Source: Spirochaetota bacterium
Lineage (GTDB): Bacteria > Spirochaetota > UBA4802 > UBA5368
DNA length: 17,750 bases
Assembly (NCBI GenBank): GCA_017998475.1
Contig: JAGODA010000022.1
Span: 1-17,750, forward strand
Direction: 5' to 3'
Positions 6,384-14,954 of the stretch are shown here, one piece after another. The position numbers and the translations under genes are program-made. The notes below the pieces were generated by a model. That model ran no database searches, was not told the origin of the DNA, and saw only the letters and a program-made list of their open reading frames with translations. Numbering within the stretch: position 1 is the stretch's first letter; the number at the start of each line of letters is the position of its first letter.

Positions 6384-7217
6384 ATGAAAAGCTGTGCCGC
6401 GGTCCTTGTCGTGATCATCGCCGCCTGCGCTTCGCCGCCCGCTCGCGGGGGACCGGAGGACGTAATAGAGGGCAGGCCCGGGCGCCTTCCGCTCGCGCTG
6501 CGTTTTCCGTCCGACTGCGGCGACGAGTGGAAGGGGGACGTTAAAAGCATAGACGCTAAGCCGGTTAAGAACGACTGTGACCGGTGGAGCCTCGCGCGGC
6601 ACTATCACCTCACCGGGAAAACCCCCGACAGCATGCTAAAGGCGGCGGCGCAGTATGGGGCGATCGCCGACGGCGATGGAGAACGGCCCGCGATGGCCAG
6701 GAACAATCTCGCCTGCCTGCGGATTGACAACGGCAGGCTTAAGGAAGCCGAGGGAATTCTGCTCGCCCTAGTCGGGGGCCGCGACCCGATCATTCCCGCC
6801 TATTATAACCTGTATATCCTCTACCGGTACGCCGGACGGCTCGAGGATGGCGCCAGAACCCTGCTGATGATGAAGGAGCGCTATCCGGGGAACAGCTATG
6901 CGGATCTGGAGCTGGGGGACATCTTCCGTGACAGGGAGGATTTCGGCATGGCCGAGCGTTTTTACAGGGACGCGCTCGGGGCCGATCCGGAAAATCCCGT
7001 TGCGGCGCATCGCATGGCGCTCCTATTCGAAAAGACCGGGAGGGAGAAGGAGGCGGAGGATTTTTACCGGCGATGCGTGAGATCGTTCCCGCATTACCGC
7101 CAGGCGTATATTGATTATTCCTCGATGCTTCTGCGCCAGGGAAGGAACGCGGAAGCCGGGAAGGTCCTGAACAGGGCCGTTCGGCTTTTCGGTCCGGAAG
7201 CCGGTGAGGGGAGATAG
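6384..7217 (+). CDS. TPR-repeat lipoprotein
   Basis: This 277-residue protein starts at the ATG of 6384, chosen because GGGAG (6373-6377) lies 6 bases upstream; ATGs at 6348 and 6378 are less well placed. The N-terminus MKSCAAVLVVIIAAC is a short lipoprotein signal peptide with lipobox I-A-A-C and Cys15 as the lipidated residue, so the protein is predicted to be membrane-anchored and to face the periplasm. Residues ~85-265 form four to five TPR-type helical hairpins, including RNNLACLRIDNGRLKEAEGI, AYYNLYILYRYAGRLEDGA, DLELGDIFRDREDFGMAERF and AAHRMALLFEKTGREKEAED. TPRs are protein-interaction modules, and no catalytic motif is seen. The next gene starts 3 bases after the stop, so it is the first gene of a three-gene operon and a plausible docking protein for the two large products. 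Confidence 0.85.
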   Translation: MKSCAAVLVVIIAACASPPARGGPEDVIEGRPGRLPLALRFPSDCGDEWKGDVKSIDAKPVKNDCDRWSLARHYHLTGKTPDSMLKAAAQYGAIADGDGERPAMARNNLACLRIDNGRLKEAEGILLALVGGRDPIIPAYYNLYILYRYAGRLEDGARTLLMMKERYPGNSYADLELGDIFRDREDFGMAERFYRDALGADPENPVAAHRMALLFEKTGREKEAEDFYRRCVRSFPHYRQAYIDYSSMLLRQGRNAEAGKVLNRAVRLFGPEAGEGR

Positions 7218-7220
7218 AAG

Positions 7221-10200
7221 ATGCCTGGAAGTGTGCGGCGAATACTGATTACGGGGATCGTCTTCGCGATCGCGCTGGGATGGTGCGCCCGGGCCATGGG
7301 GGCCGGCACTGGGTCGGGCCCCTTCCTGCCGGCGGAAAAGCTGCTCTGGCGGGGTGATTATCGCGGCGCTCTCGGGGAAATCGTGCGGGCGGCGGCGGAG
7401 GTCGATGATCCCGCGCTCCTGGAGTACGGCCTGTTCGTGATGGCGGAAACGCTTCGCTACCCGGAGATGATCGATGACGGTATTGCCGCGTGCGAAAGCC
7501 TGCGCACCGGCAACGCGGCGTTCGCCCGGCATGAAATTCTCGGCGCGCGGCTGCGCATGCTGCACTCCTGGCTCTCGCTTCGCGCGGGAGATACATCGAC
7601 CGCGGAAAAGGCTCTTCGGGAGCTCGGCTTTATACGCGAGTTCAGGCTGATCGGACCGTTCTCCGTAGAGGGCGCGGAGGATTTCGACGCGGAACGCCTC
7701 GGGGCCGAAAGCCATGGAGTGCCGTCCATGCACGCCGGAAAACTGTATCCGGTCCGCTGGTTCAGCGCGCGCACCGACCGTCTCGGGATACTCGATCCGG
7801 GGGAAAGAAACCTCGATACGGCGGACGTGCGGTATTATCTGGAAGCGGAATTCACGGTCGAACGTGCCGGTGCGCGCGTATTCCATATCGGGAAAACGGG
7901 ACACGCGCGGATATGGATGGACGGGAAACCGCTTTTTAAAAGCGAGACGCGTCATCGATTCGCGCACGACCAGTACAGGGTTACCGTCCGCTGCGGCCCC
8001 GGAAGGCATCGCCTCTTGATTCAACTGGAAGATTCTTTACACGATGGCGTCCGGTTTTCACTGCGGCACACCGCGGCCGCCGCAGGGGACGACGCCGGAT
8101 CCGCGCGATGGTTCGACGCGCTCGGCGTGATGCGGTCCCGCGCGTCCGCGGGCGGTAGGGATGACGCGTTTCGCGCCGGGTTTTTGGTGTATGCCGCGGG
8201 ATTGAATACTGAGGATGCCGGTGAGGCGGCGGCGCTCTTCCAGAAGGCGATGGGAAGCGTGCAGTACGGCCGTATGGCGCGATACTATCTCGCGCTCTGC
8301 AGGGACGACGAGGAGAAACGCTCTATTCTCTTGCGTGAGGCCGCGGCGGGTGACGGCGCCGCGCTGCTGCCGACAGTGAAGATCGTTCAGTCGCGCATGC
8401 AGAATGGTTTCATTCACGAGGCCCCGCCGCTTATTGAAACCATCCGGAGCATGAATCCTTCCTGCCCCGCGGCACTGGAGCTCGAGGCCTCATACTTTAT
8501 CGGAAGGGGCTGGTACGATGAGGCCCTCAAACGGGCCGCTTCGCTGGAGGACTCGGGCTTCCCCTCGGCAGGGGCCTCGGTCCGGGCGCGTGTTATGATT
8601 CTGCGCGAACAACATCGAGGAGCGGCGTACGAATACGCCCGGTTGTGGAGGATGGACCGCTTCAACAGGGAAACCGCTAACGCGCTCGCGGAAGCGATGG
8701 AGCGTTCGGGCCAGCCCGTCGCCGCGGCGGTCGTCCTGGAGGAGGCGGCGCATATTTTCGACTGCGATGTCTCGCTGCGACGCCGGCTGGCGGGGGTGGT
8801 GCGGACCGCCCGTGGAACGGAGGCCGCGCTTCCCTATCTGACCGCGGCGCTCGCCATCGCGCCGGACGACAGCGGCGTTCTGTTCGATCTGGGTTCGCTG
8901 TACCACCGACAGGGCGCTACCCGCGCGGGCCTCCGGTATATGAAAGAGGCCCTGTTGCGAAACCCGGATAACTTCAGAATGAAGGAATACATCGATGCGA
9001 TCGAGCGCGTTCCCGATGCCCTGGCTCGTTACCGTGCCGCGGTGACGGATGCGCTGATTGCGAGGGCGGATGCGTACCGGGACGAGGCCGCCGTGATGAT
9101 CCTCGACGAATGCGTCATGAAGATAATGGCCGACGGCTCTTACGAAAAGACCGTGCGGAAGGTTTTCCGGATAAACGCGGAAAGCGCGATCCGCGATTTT
9201 TCCACCCAGTACATACTCTTCAATCCGTCCACGGACCGCGTTGAGGATGTCCGCTGCGTCGTGAATCGCGGCGGTGAAACGGTGGAAACCTCCGAGACCT
9301 ATGCGCGTTCGCTCTCCGACCCCGAAAGCCGCATGTACTATGACGTTCAGGCGCGGGTGCTCGCGGTTCCCGCGCTTGGACGGGGCAGCCTGGTCGATCT
9401 GAGTTATCGATTGCGCTCGGGTGAGGCGCGCCTGTACCGCGGCTATATCGGCGAGAGAATAATGGCGGGAGGGCGTTACCGGACGCTTGTTTCGAATATA
9501 GTTATCAGCCGCCCCGAGGGCATGCCTTTGCACGTTCGGTTGAGCGGGCTGAATGAGGACCGCGTCTCCGTTATGAGAGAAGGCGGCCGGCGGATTTACC
9601 GTCTCTCCCTTGAAAACCGGTCCCCGATAAGGGATGAGGTCGCCATGCCTCATCACAGTGAGATCATTCCCTCTCTTATAGTGAGCTCGCATGGCAGCTG
9701 GGATGAGGCGGCGCGATGGTACGCTTCGCTGATGCGCGGAAGAACCGCAATGAGCGCGGAAATGCGGCGCGATCTCTCCGGCGTTATCGCCGGGGCGGAC
9801 TCCGATATCGCGAAGATGCGTAACGTATACAATCATGTCAACGCGTCAATCCGCTATGTCGGTTTCGAACTCGGACTGGGGGGGCTCCAGCCGCGCAGCG
9901 CGGACCTGACGTACGCCACGCGCATGGGAGACTGCAAGGACCTTACCCTGGTGCTTGTGTCCATGCTGCGCGCGTCGGGAATAGACGCGCGTATGGCCCT
10001 GGTCCGGACGAGGGAGCGCGGCGCGCTCGACCGTTCCATTCCCTCCATCGGCCAGTTCAACCATGCGATCTGTTTCGTCAACCTCGAGGGAGGGGTGTTT
10101 CTCGACGCGACGGCCAAGATGGCCGGTTTCCGGGAGCTGCCTTCTGAGGACCGGAACATCCAGGCACTGGTTATCGACGAGAGGGGCCACTCGTTCATAA

Positions 10201-10883
10201 ATACCGCTGGGCGCTTTTACCACGCAAATCTTGATTCTGTTGTCACGGAGGTGGGCATAGAAAGTCAGGGAGGAGCGGAATTAAACAGAAAACTTACCAA
10301 GGGAGGCGCGTTCGCCCGTTCGGCGCGCGGTGAGCTTCTTGATAAATCGGAAAAACTCCGCGGTATAGGCGCCTACTGGAATTCAAAATACAGCGGCGCC
10401 TCAGTCAGCACGCTGATCGCGCACAGGACCGGTACGGAGATGCCGGTGGAGTATTCCTACAATGTCAGGATTCCATCCTTCCTTTCGCCCGCGGGGGGGT
10501 ATGCGGCGTTTCCGGCGTTTATCGTATCCTCGGATTATTATCGTGAATACGGGATGATGAAATCGCGTGTTTCCCCGGTCCGGATTTCTTCGGGATGGAC
10601 GAGCGATACCGTCGTGCGCTTCACCATCCCGAGAGGATGGGATATCGCGGTTCTTCCGGCCGCTGAGAACCGGGCGCACCCGGGGTTTTCCGCGCGGTTC
10701 GAGTACGTCAGAAAAGGCGACTCGGTGTTCGAGGCGAGGTCCTCAGTGGTGTTCGTCGATTCGTCGATCAGCCCGGAAGAGTACGGCGTATTCAGGGATT
10801 TCCTCATTTTCATACACCGTAAGGAAAACGAAAGAATCATCATCCGAAAGATTGAAGGGCCGGGAGGCGGCGATGCGCGCTAA
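7221..10883 (+). CDS. Large secreted TPR/DUF3857/transglutaminase-like protein, intact catalytic triad
   Basis: This 1220-residue protein has signal peptide RILITGIVFAIALGWCARAMGA (~7-28). An N-terminal helical region (~35-135) leads to a beta-sandwich module opening with a GPF motif near 144 and containing HIGKTGHARIWMDG (~222-236). A TPR-like solenoid (~300-600) follows, then a DUF3857-type beta domain (~620-830), then a transglutaminase-like papain-fold domain (~870-980) and a C-terminal beta region. The triad appears complete: Cys905 in MGDCKD, His948 in FNHAI and Asp962 in FLDATA. Members of this superfamily can be proteases, transamidases or peptide-processing enzymes; this one's substrate is unknown. 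GAGGGGAG lies just upstream of the ATG. The gene is 3 bases after the lipoprotein and overlaps its paralogue by 11 bases. It is expected to act in the periplasm or at the envelope. Confidence 0.88.
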   Translation: MPGSVRRILITGIVFAIALGWCARAMGAGTGSGPFLPAEKLLWRGDYRGALGEIVRAAAEVDDPALLEYGLFVMAETLRYPEMIDDGIAACESLRTGNAAFARHEILGARLRMLHSWLSLRAGDTSTAEKALRELGFIREFRLIGPFSVEGAEDFDAERLGAESHGVPSMHAGKLYPVRWFSARTDRLGILDPGERNLDTADVRYYLEAEFTVERAGARVFHIGKTGHARIWMDGKPLFKSETRHRFAHDQYRVTVRCGPGRHRLLIQLEDSLHDGVRFSLRHTAAAAGDDAGSARWFDALGVMRSRASAGGRDDAFRAGFLVYAAGLNTEDAGEAAALFQKAMGSVQYGRMARYYLALCRDDEEKRSILLREAAAGDGAALLPTVKIVQSRMQNGFIHEAPPLIETIRSMNPSCPAALELEASYFIGRGWYDEALKRAASLEDSGFPSAGASVRARVMILREQHRGAAYEYARLWRMDRFNRETANALAEAMERSGQPVAAAVVLEEAAHIFDCDVSLRRRLAGVVRTARGTEAALPYLTAALAIAPDDSGVLFDLGSLYHRQGATRAGLRYMKEALLRNPDNFRMKEYIDAIERVPDALARYRAAVTDALIARADAYRDEAAVMILDECVMKIMADGSYEKTVRKVFRINAESAIRDFSTQYILFNPSTDRVEDVRCVVNRGGETVETSETYARSLSDPESRMYYDVQARVLAVPALGRGSLVDLSYRLRSGEARLYRGYIGERIMAGGRYRTLVSNIVISRPEGMPLHVRLSGLNEDRVSVMREGGRRIYRLSLENRSPIRDEVAMPHHSEIIPSLIVSSHGSWDEAARWYASLMRGRTAMSAEMRRDLSGVIAGADSDIAKMRNVYNHVNASIRYVGFELGLGGLQPRSADLTYATRMGDCKDLTLVLVSMLRASGIDARMALVRTRERGALDRSIPSIGQFNHAICFVNLEGGVFLDATAKMAGFRELPSEDRNIQALVIDERGHSFINTAGRFYHANLDSVVTEVGIESQGGAELNRKLTKGGAFARSARGELLDKSEKLRGIGAYWNSKYSGASVSTLIAHRTGTEMPVEYSYNVRIPSFLSPAGGYAAFPAFIVSSDYYREYGMMKSRVSPVRISSGWTSDTVVRFTIPRGWDIAVLPAAENRAHPGFSARFEYVRKGDSVFEARSSVVFVDSSISPEEYGVFRDFLIFIHRKENERIIIRKIEGPGGGDAR

Positions 10884-13800
10884 AATCCTCCTCCTCGCGG
10901 TATTGCTCCTTCCGGTATGGCCGGTTCCGGTATCGGCCGTCGATAGCGCTCCGTCAGCGTATGAGGCGCGTGTTCTCTCGGCCTTCGCCGCGGGTGATTA
11001 TTTCGCCCTGTACGACGGCATCGAGGCCATGCTTCTAAAGTATCCGGGTGCGCCGGAGGCGGCGCTGTACCTGACGGACCTGGTAACGCTGGCCGATGTG
11101 TACGGTCACGCCAGGGTTGATGGTTCGCTATCCCGTATCGCGGCACGCCTTGAGGAGGAAAAGCAGGAACATGCCGGCCTGTACGGGCTTATGATCCTGC
11201 TCCAGAAGGAGAGGCTTGCGCGCCGCTATATGCCGGAAAAATCGGCGGAAATCGTGAAACGCCTCCGTCCCGTCGCCTCGTGGAGGGTCTCCGGACCCTA
11301 TCATCGGTACGGTGCTGCTGATATCGATCATGTTTTTCTTCCGGAAATCGCCGCGCCTGCCACGGGAGAGGAGGCGCGCTGGAAGAGAGTTTCAGCCGAC
11401 GAAAAAACGGGGGAAATCGATTTTTCGCGTATGCTCCCACCGGGAAGGGGCGCCGCCTACGCCTCGACCGTCATCGCGCCCGGACGACCGGTGCGACTCC
11501 GGGTGTATTCGTCGTCTCCCTTTCGCCTGTTTGTAAACGGCCGGACGGCGCTCGCCAATACCGATACGGCTGCGCGGCGTTCGGTGCGCGTTCTCGAGCT
11601 GACGACCAAAGGCGCGGTGGCGTTGATGATGAAAGTATACCGGAAGGAAGACTGGAAATTCCGGATGATCGTTACGGATCTGAACGATATCCCGATTGAG
11701 GTTGAATCCAGAGCGGGGGCCACGGCGGACGGCGCGTGCGAGTTCACAGAGGTGTTGGATTACCCTTATGCCGAGCTTGTCCGACGATTGCACGGAAAAG
11801 AACAGGGCGCTCTTTTCCACCTCGGAGCCTATTTCAGCGAGCGGGACAGTCGTGAGGCGGAGAAATATTTCAGAACGGGAACCGGCCAGGATGCGGGGTA
11901 CCCGTGCAAATATTTTCTCGCGGAATCCCTGCTCAAGGCGGCAGGGAGCAATAGGGGATCCGCGGAGTACCTCGAGGCGTCACGCATTTACCGGGAGATC
12001 TGCGGGTCCGACGCGTCATTTATCCCCGCGCGCTTCCGCCGCCTTCAGATGATCGTCGCCCGCCGGGCAACGGCCGAGGCCTACGAGGAGGGACGGGTGC
12101 TGACGGAAAGAGCGCCGCGCTTTCTGCCGCTTCGGGAGATGTATTCCTCGCTCCTGGCGGGACTCGGCTATGAGAGGGAATTCGAGCGGGACTGCGCGGA
12201 ATTCACGAAGGAATTTCCTTTTTCCCCCTCTCCCCGTAAAAATTTGGCCGCGTTCGTTCGTTCACGTGATCCTGAGCGATCGGCCCGGCTGTACCGCGAG
12301 GTCCTCGAAACGGGATTCGATAAAAACGCGTATGAATCACTGATCGACACCCTGCGCGGCTTGGAGCGGCACGCGGATATAGTGGCGCTTGTCGACAGGT
12401 TCGACCACTTCAACGATTACGGCCGAACGAGGATAGACGCACTTATTGATATGGGTGAATACGAGCGCGCTTCCGGGCTGCTGCTGAAAAGGATCGCGGC
12501 ACGGGAGGATCCCGAGGACTACCTGCGCCTCGGAAGGATATCATATCTGGAAGGAGAGGTGCCGTCGCTGCACTGGGGGAGGATGCTCGCGATCTCTCCA
12601 TCGTATTTCATGACGGGGGACCTTCTGGACTATCTTTCGGGCCTCGGTACCGAACATCCTCTTTCGCGTGAAGGGAAGGAGAAAGGGGAAGAGTATATCG
12701 AACGGTGGATGCGCGGAGAGAAAAAAGGAACAGGAGCCCCCTCGGAGGTACTGTTCAGGCAACGATTGTATCGTCTGAACCGCGATGGAAGCAGCCGCGC
12801 GTTCTGCGAGGACGTTATCTACGTACACGACAGCCGCGGAATAGAACGCTATGGAGAATTCAGGCTGGACCACGGCGACAGGGCGTATCCGGTCCGCGCG
12901 CGCGTCTACCGGCAGGACGGAAGTTACAGCGACGCGGGAAGGATCATCAGGGTCGACGGGTCTTCCTACCTTTCGCTTCCTTCTCTGGGGGAACGTTCGA
13001 TCATACATGTATCCTATTTCGCGGACAATCCATTCACCCTGCAGGGTGATTCGGTATTTTTCGCGACGCCCCTGTTCGCGACGCACGATTTTGACGAATC
13101 GCTGGGTGTCTTTTCATGCAGCGTATCGGCTCCGGAGGAAATGGATGTGCGCGTGGCCTTTACCGGAGGACCGGTGTCTCACAGCAGGCGCGAGGGAATG
13201 ATCGAGTATTCGATGAGGATCGATAACCGGCTTCCCGTCCGGGTGGAACGTGGAATGGGTAACCGGCTTGGCCGCCTGCCGGTCTATTCGATTTCGACCA
13301 TGCGCGAGAGAAATGATTTCGTCAGGTGGTACAGCTCGCTGGCACGCGGCTCATCCGACCTTCAGGCCGACGCCGTGCGCGCGAAATTCGCTTCCGCCGA
13401 AATCGGCGATACGCTGCGCGACGTATACGCGTTCGTTTCGCGCGAGATCGATACGCTCGGCAATGTTCTGTACTTCCCGGAGAGCGCGGCCGGCACGTTG
13501 ATAAAAAAACGGGGAACACCCGAGGACAAGGCGGTGCTCGCAAGGGCGATTCTTGAATGTCTTGGAATACGCTCGTATTTCGCCTTCGCCGCGGAGAAGG
13601 ATTTCCCCGACCTGGGCGGTTTTGTGTCCCCGGCCGTTTTTACCCATGTCCTGCTCTACGTTCCGGTAGACCGCCAGGGCGGGGTGTGGATGGATTTTTC
13701 GCGGACATACAACGGCTACGGCCTGGTCGATCCGGCCCTGGAGGGATCGGACGCGCTTGTCGTTATTCGAGACGGCGCCGAGGTTCGCACTGTCGCCGGC

Positions 13801-14442
13801 TCGAGGATGGATGGAAGCAGGATTGACCTGAGCGTGCGTCTCGACGAGGGCGGGAACGCCCGATTCGAAGGTGCTGTTCGATTTTACGGCGGCAGAGAGG
13901 ACGCGCGCTCCCTGTTCCAGGACGCTCTGACAAGGGAGGAGATGGCCAATCGTCTGCTCGGGAGGATGTTCCCGGCCTTCAGCCTCGATGATTTCAGTAT
14001 GAACGGACTCGATACCGTGGATTCGCCGTTCGACCTGAGGATAAAGGGCAGGACATTCTCCCTCGCCACCACGACCCCCGACAGGATAGTCCTGACACCG
14101 GTTCTCAACGCGAGTGAGGTGCTCGCCCATGTGGATGAGCGCGCGCGGGTCCATCCCTACTACATCATCCGACCGGTAAATGAATCTGAACGGTATCGTT
14201 TCCGCCTGCCGGAGGTCTACCGAAGCGCGGTGTTTGACAGGAAAGACTCCGTGCAATGCGCATTCGGATACGCCTTTGTACGCGTTTCAAAGAATGCGGG
14301 CGAAACCGAGCTTGTCGTCGAGAAGGAGGTGCATGTCGGCGCGGCGAGGATCGCGCCGGCCGATTACGGCGAGTTCATAGATTTCTGCGAGCGTCTACAG
14401 CGCGCCGAGCGGAGGCACATCATCGTAGAAAAGCCGGGTTGA
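10873..14442 (+). CDS. Paralogous large secreted TPR/transglutaminase-like protein lacking the catalytic Cys
   Basis: This 1189-residue protein starts at the ATG of 10873, inside the end of the previous gene. GGGAGG (10862-10867) lies 5 bases upstream and the signal peptide KILLLAVLLLPVWPVPVSA follows at once. The frame is open back to 10567, but that part is a shadow. The architecture repeats that of the upstream protein: a helical N-terminus, a beta-sandwich opening WRVSGPY (137-143) and containing RLFVNG, a helical TPR-like solenoid (~290-620), a DUF3857-like beta region (~640-820) and a transglutaminase-like domain. Where the upstream protein has GDCKD, this one reads GTPED, so Cys is Pro883. 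His925 (FTHVLL) and Asp941 (WMDFS) remain at nearly the same spacing. The C-termini also match (I-x-P-x-x-Y-G-x-F-x-D-F). It appears to be a pseudoenzyme produced by tandem duplication, perhaps a scaffold or regulatory partner. Confidence 0.85.
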   Translation: MRAKILLLAVLLLPVWPVPVSAVDSAPSAYEARVLSAFAAGDYFALYDGIEAMLLKYPGAPEAALYLTDLVTLADVYGHARVDGSLSRIAARLEEEKQEHAGLYGLMILLQKERLARRYMPEKSAEIVKRLRPVASWRVSGPYHRYGAADIDHVFLPEIAAPATGEEARWKRVSADEKTGEIDFSRMLPPGRGAAYASTVIAPGRPVRLRVYSSSPFRLFVNGRTALANTDTAARRSVRVLELTTKGAVALMMKVYRKEDWKFRMIVTDLNDIPIEVESRAGATADGACEFTEVLDYPYAELVRRLHGKEQGALFHLGAYFSERDSREAEKYFRTGTGQDAGYPCKYFLAESLLKAAGSNRGSAEYLEASRIYREICGSDASFIPARFRRLQMIVARRATAEAYEEGRVLTERAPRFLPLREMYSSLLAGLGYEREFERDCAEFTKEFPFSPSPRKNLAAFVRSRDPERSARLYREVLETGFDKNAYESLIDTLRGLERHADIVALVDRFDHFNDYGRTRIDALIDMGEYERASGLLLKRIAAREDPEDYLRLGRISYLEGEVPSLHWGRMLAISPSYFMTGDLLDYLSGLGTEHPLSREGKEKGEEYIERWMRGEKKGTGAPSEVLFRQRLYRLNRDGSSRAFCEDVIYVHDSRGIERYGEFRLDHGDRAYPVRARVYRQDGSYSDAGRIIRVDGSSYLSLPSLGERSIIHVSYFADNPFTLQGDSVFFATPLFATHDFDESLGVFSCSVSAPEEMDVRVAFTGGPVSHSRREGMIEYSMRIDNRLPVRVERGMGNRLGRLPVYSISTMRERNDFVRWYSSLARGSSDLQADAVRAKFASAEIGDTLRDVYAFVSREIDTLGNVLYFPESAAGTLIKKRGTPEDKAVLARAILECLGIRSYFAFAAEKDFPDLGGFVSPAVFTHVLLYVPVDRQGGVWMDFSRTYNGYGLVDPALEGSDALVVIRDGAEVRTVAGSRMDGSRIDLSVRLDEGGNARFEGAVRFYGGREDARSLFQDALTREEMANRLLGRMFPAFSLDDFSMNGLDTVDSPFDLRIKGRTFSLATTTPDRIVLTPVLNASEVLAHVDERARVHPYYIIRPVNESERYRFRLPEVYRSAVFDRKDSVQCAFGYAFVRVSKNAGETELVVEKEVHVGAARIAPADYGEFIDFCERLQRAERRHIIVEKPG

Positions 14443-14473
14443 TCCAGCGCGAGACGCCGGAGGCGCGGCTCGG

Positions 14474-14707
14474 TCAAGCGGGCGCCATGGAAAAGATAAA
14501 CCAGAGAAAGAAGATGATGATGAGCATCCCCCAGAGCGCCACGATCCCGATTGAAATTTCTGGATGGAGCTTTATCCATTGAAAGAGTCTGGATTCGCGG
14601 TACTCCATGATGAGGTTGAAGATTTTGGTGGATGAATTCGCCTTCTTTGACGCACGGCGTCGGGATGGCGATGAGCTCTGGCCGTTTTTTTCGCTGGTCT
14701 GTGTCAT
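14474..14707 (-). CDS. Small single-pass membrane protein, function unknown
   Basis: This 77-residue protein reads leftward. Residues 1-30 are polar and basic, rich in Ser, Lys and Arg. Residues ~51-74 (ISIGIVALWGMLIIIFFLWF and on) form one strong membrane span, and the protein ends three residues after it, so it is tail-anchored in shape with a probably cytoplasmic basic N-terminus. Support for a real gene comes from a ribosome site GAGGA (complement of 14717-14721) 9 bases upstream of the ATG, a consensus-like promoter further upstream, and the coherent hydropathy. No family is recognised. It diverges from nikR and shares its control region, so nickel-linked regulation is possible but unproven. 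It converges on the large paralogue gene with 31 bases between them, where only a weak 4-bp hairpin (14455-14465) is seen. Confidence 0.65.
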   Translation of the reverse strand: MTQTSEKNGQSSSPSRRRASKKANSSTKIFNLIMEYRESRLFQWIKLHPEISIGIVALWGMLIIIFFLWFIFSMAPA

Positions 14708-14776
14708 ATGGGATATTCCTCGTGGCTGTCGTGATCGGCGAACGGCCTCGTTGCATTGTTCCGAAAAACACCTCCA

Positions 14777-14817
14777 TCAATGCTATATGGTTTAAAACCG
14801 GATGTCAATACTATATG
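14777..14817. repeat. Tandem 13-bp repeat in the nikR divergent region
   Basis: TCAATGCTATATG (14777-14789) and TCAATACTATATG (14805-14817) differ at one base and lie 28 bases apart start to start. Between them is GGTTT-A-AAACC (14789-14799), a perfect 5-bp dyad. The two copies cover the -10 and -35 of the leftward promoter, the layout of a repressor-controlled promoter. The resemblance may also arise partly because both copies contain promoter-like bases. Confidence 0.5.
14780..14808 (-). promoter_or_regulatory. Promoter of the small membrane protein gene
   Basis: On the - strand TTGACA (complement of 14803-14808, perfect -35) is followed after 17 bases by TAGCAT (complement of 14780-14785, 4 of 6). 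TATAGC at 15-base spacing is an overlapping alternative. Transcription would start near 14773, about 65 bases before the start codon. Confidence 0.5.
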
Positions 14818-14895
14818 CGGCGGGCGTAAAAAAATTATGCCGTGTCAACCCGGCGCCCGGGTATTCCTGACCGGATATGGTGCGGGTACGTGTGC

Positions 14896-14923
14896 TTGAC
14901 AGGTGGTCCGAACATGATAGACT
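14896..14923 (+). promoter_or_regulatory. Promoter of nikR
   Basis: TTGACA (14896-14901) is followed after 16 bases by TAGACT (14918-14923, 4 of 6). The predicted start, near 14930, leaves a short leader of about 25 bases before the nikR ATG. Confidence 0.55.
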
Positions 14924-14936
14924 GGGGTAAACCAGT
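14921..14936. promoter_or_regulatory. Dyad overlapping the nikR transcription start, possible operator
   Basis: ACTGG (14921-14925) and CCAGT (14932-14936) are inverted around GGTAAA and overlap the end of the -10 box. The place is right for autoregulation. It does not match the E. coli NikR box (GTATGA-N16-TCATAC). Another dyad, ACCCGG-CGC-CCGGGT, lies at 14848-14862. Confidence 0.3.
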
Positions 14937-14954
14937 ACTACCAGGACGGACCCG

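Noticed and set aside
6209..6550. N-terminal extension of the leftward TPR gene
   Set aside because: It is Arg/Ser-rich, crosses the divergent promoter region and overlaps the lipoprotein gene; a signal peptide begins at 6208.
7023..8024. 333-codon open frame on the - strand
   Set aside because: It spans the junction of two supported + strand genes and has no recognisable motif; it is a codon-bias shadow.
8490..9836. 448-codon open frame on the - strand
   Set aside because: It lies wholly inside the well-supported TPR/transglutaminase-like gene and reads as His/Arg/Pro-rich sequence with no domain; long antisense frames are common in GC-rich genes.
10567..10872. Upstream extension of the second paralogue
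   Set aside because: It is out-of-frame shadow of the first paralogue; the ATG at 10873 has a ribosome site and a signal peptide.
13351..14256. 301-codon open frame on the - strand
   Set aside because: It is antisense to the transglutaminase-like domain of the second paralogue, whose own homology is clear.
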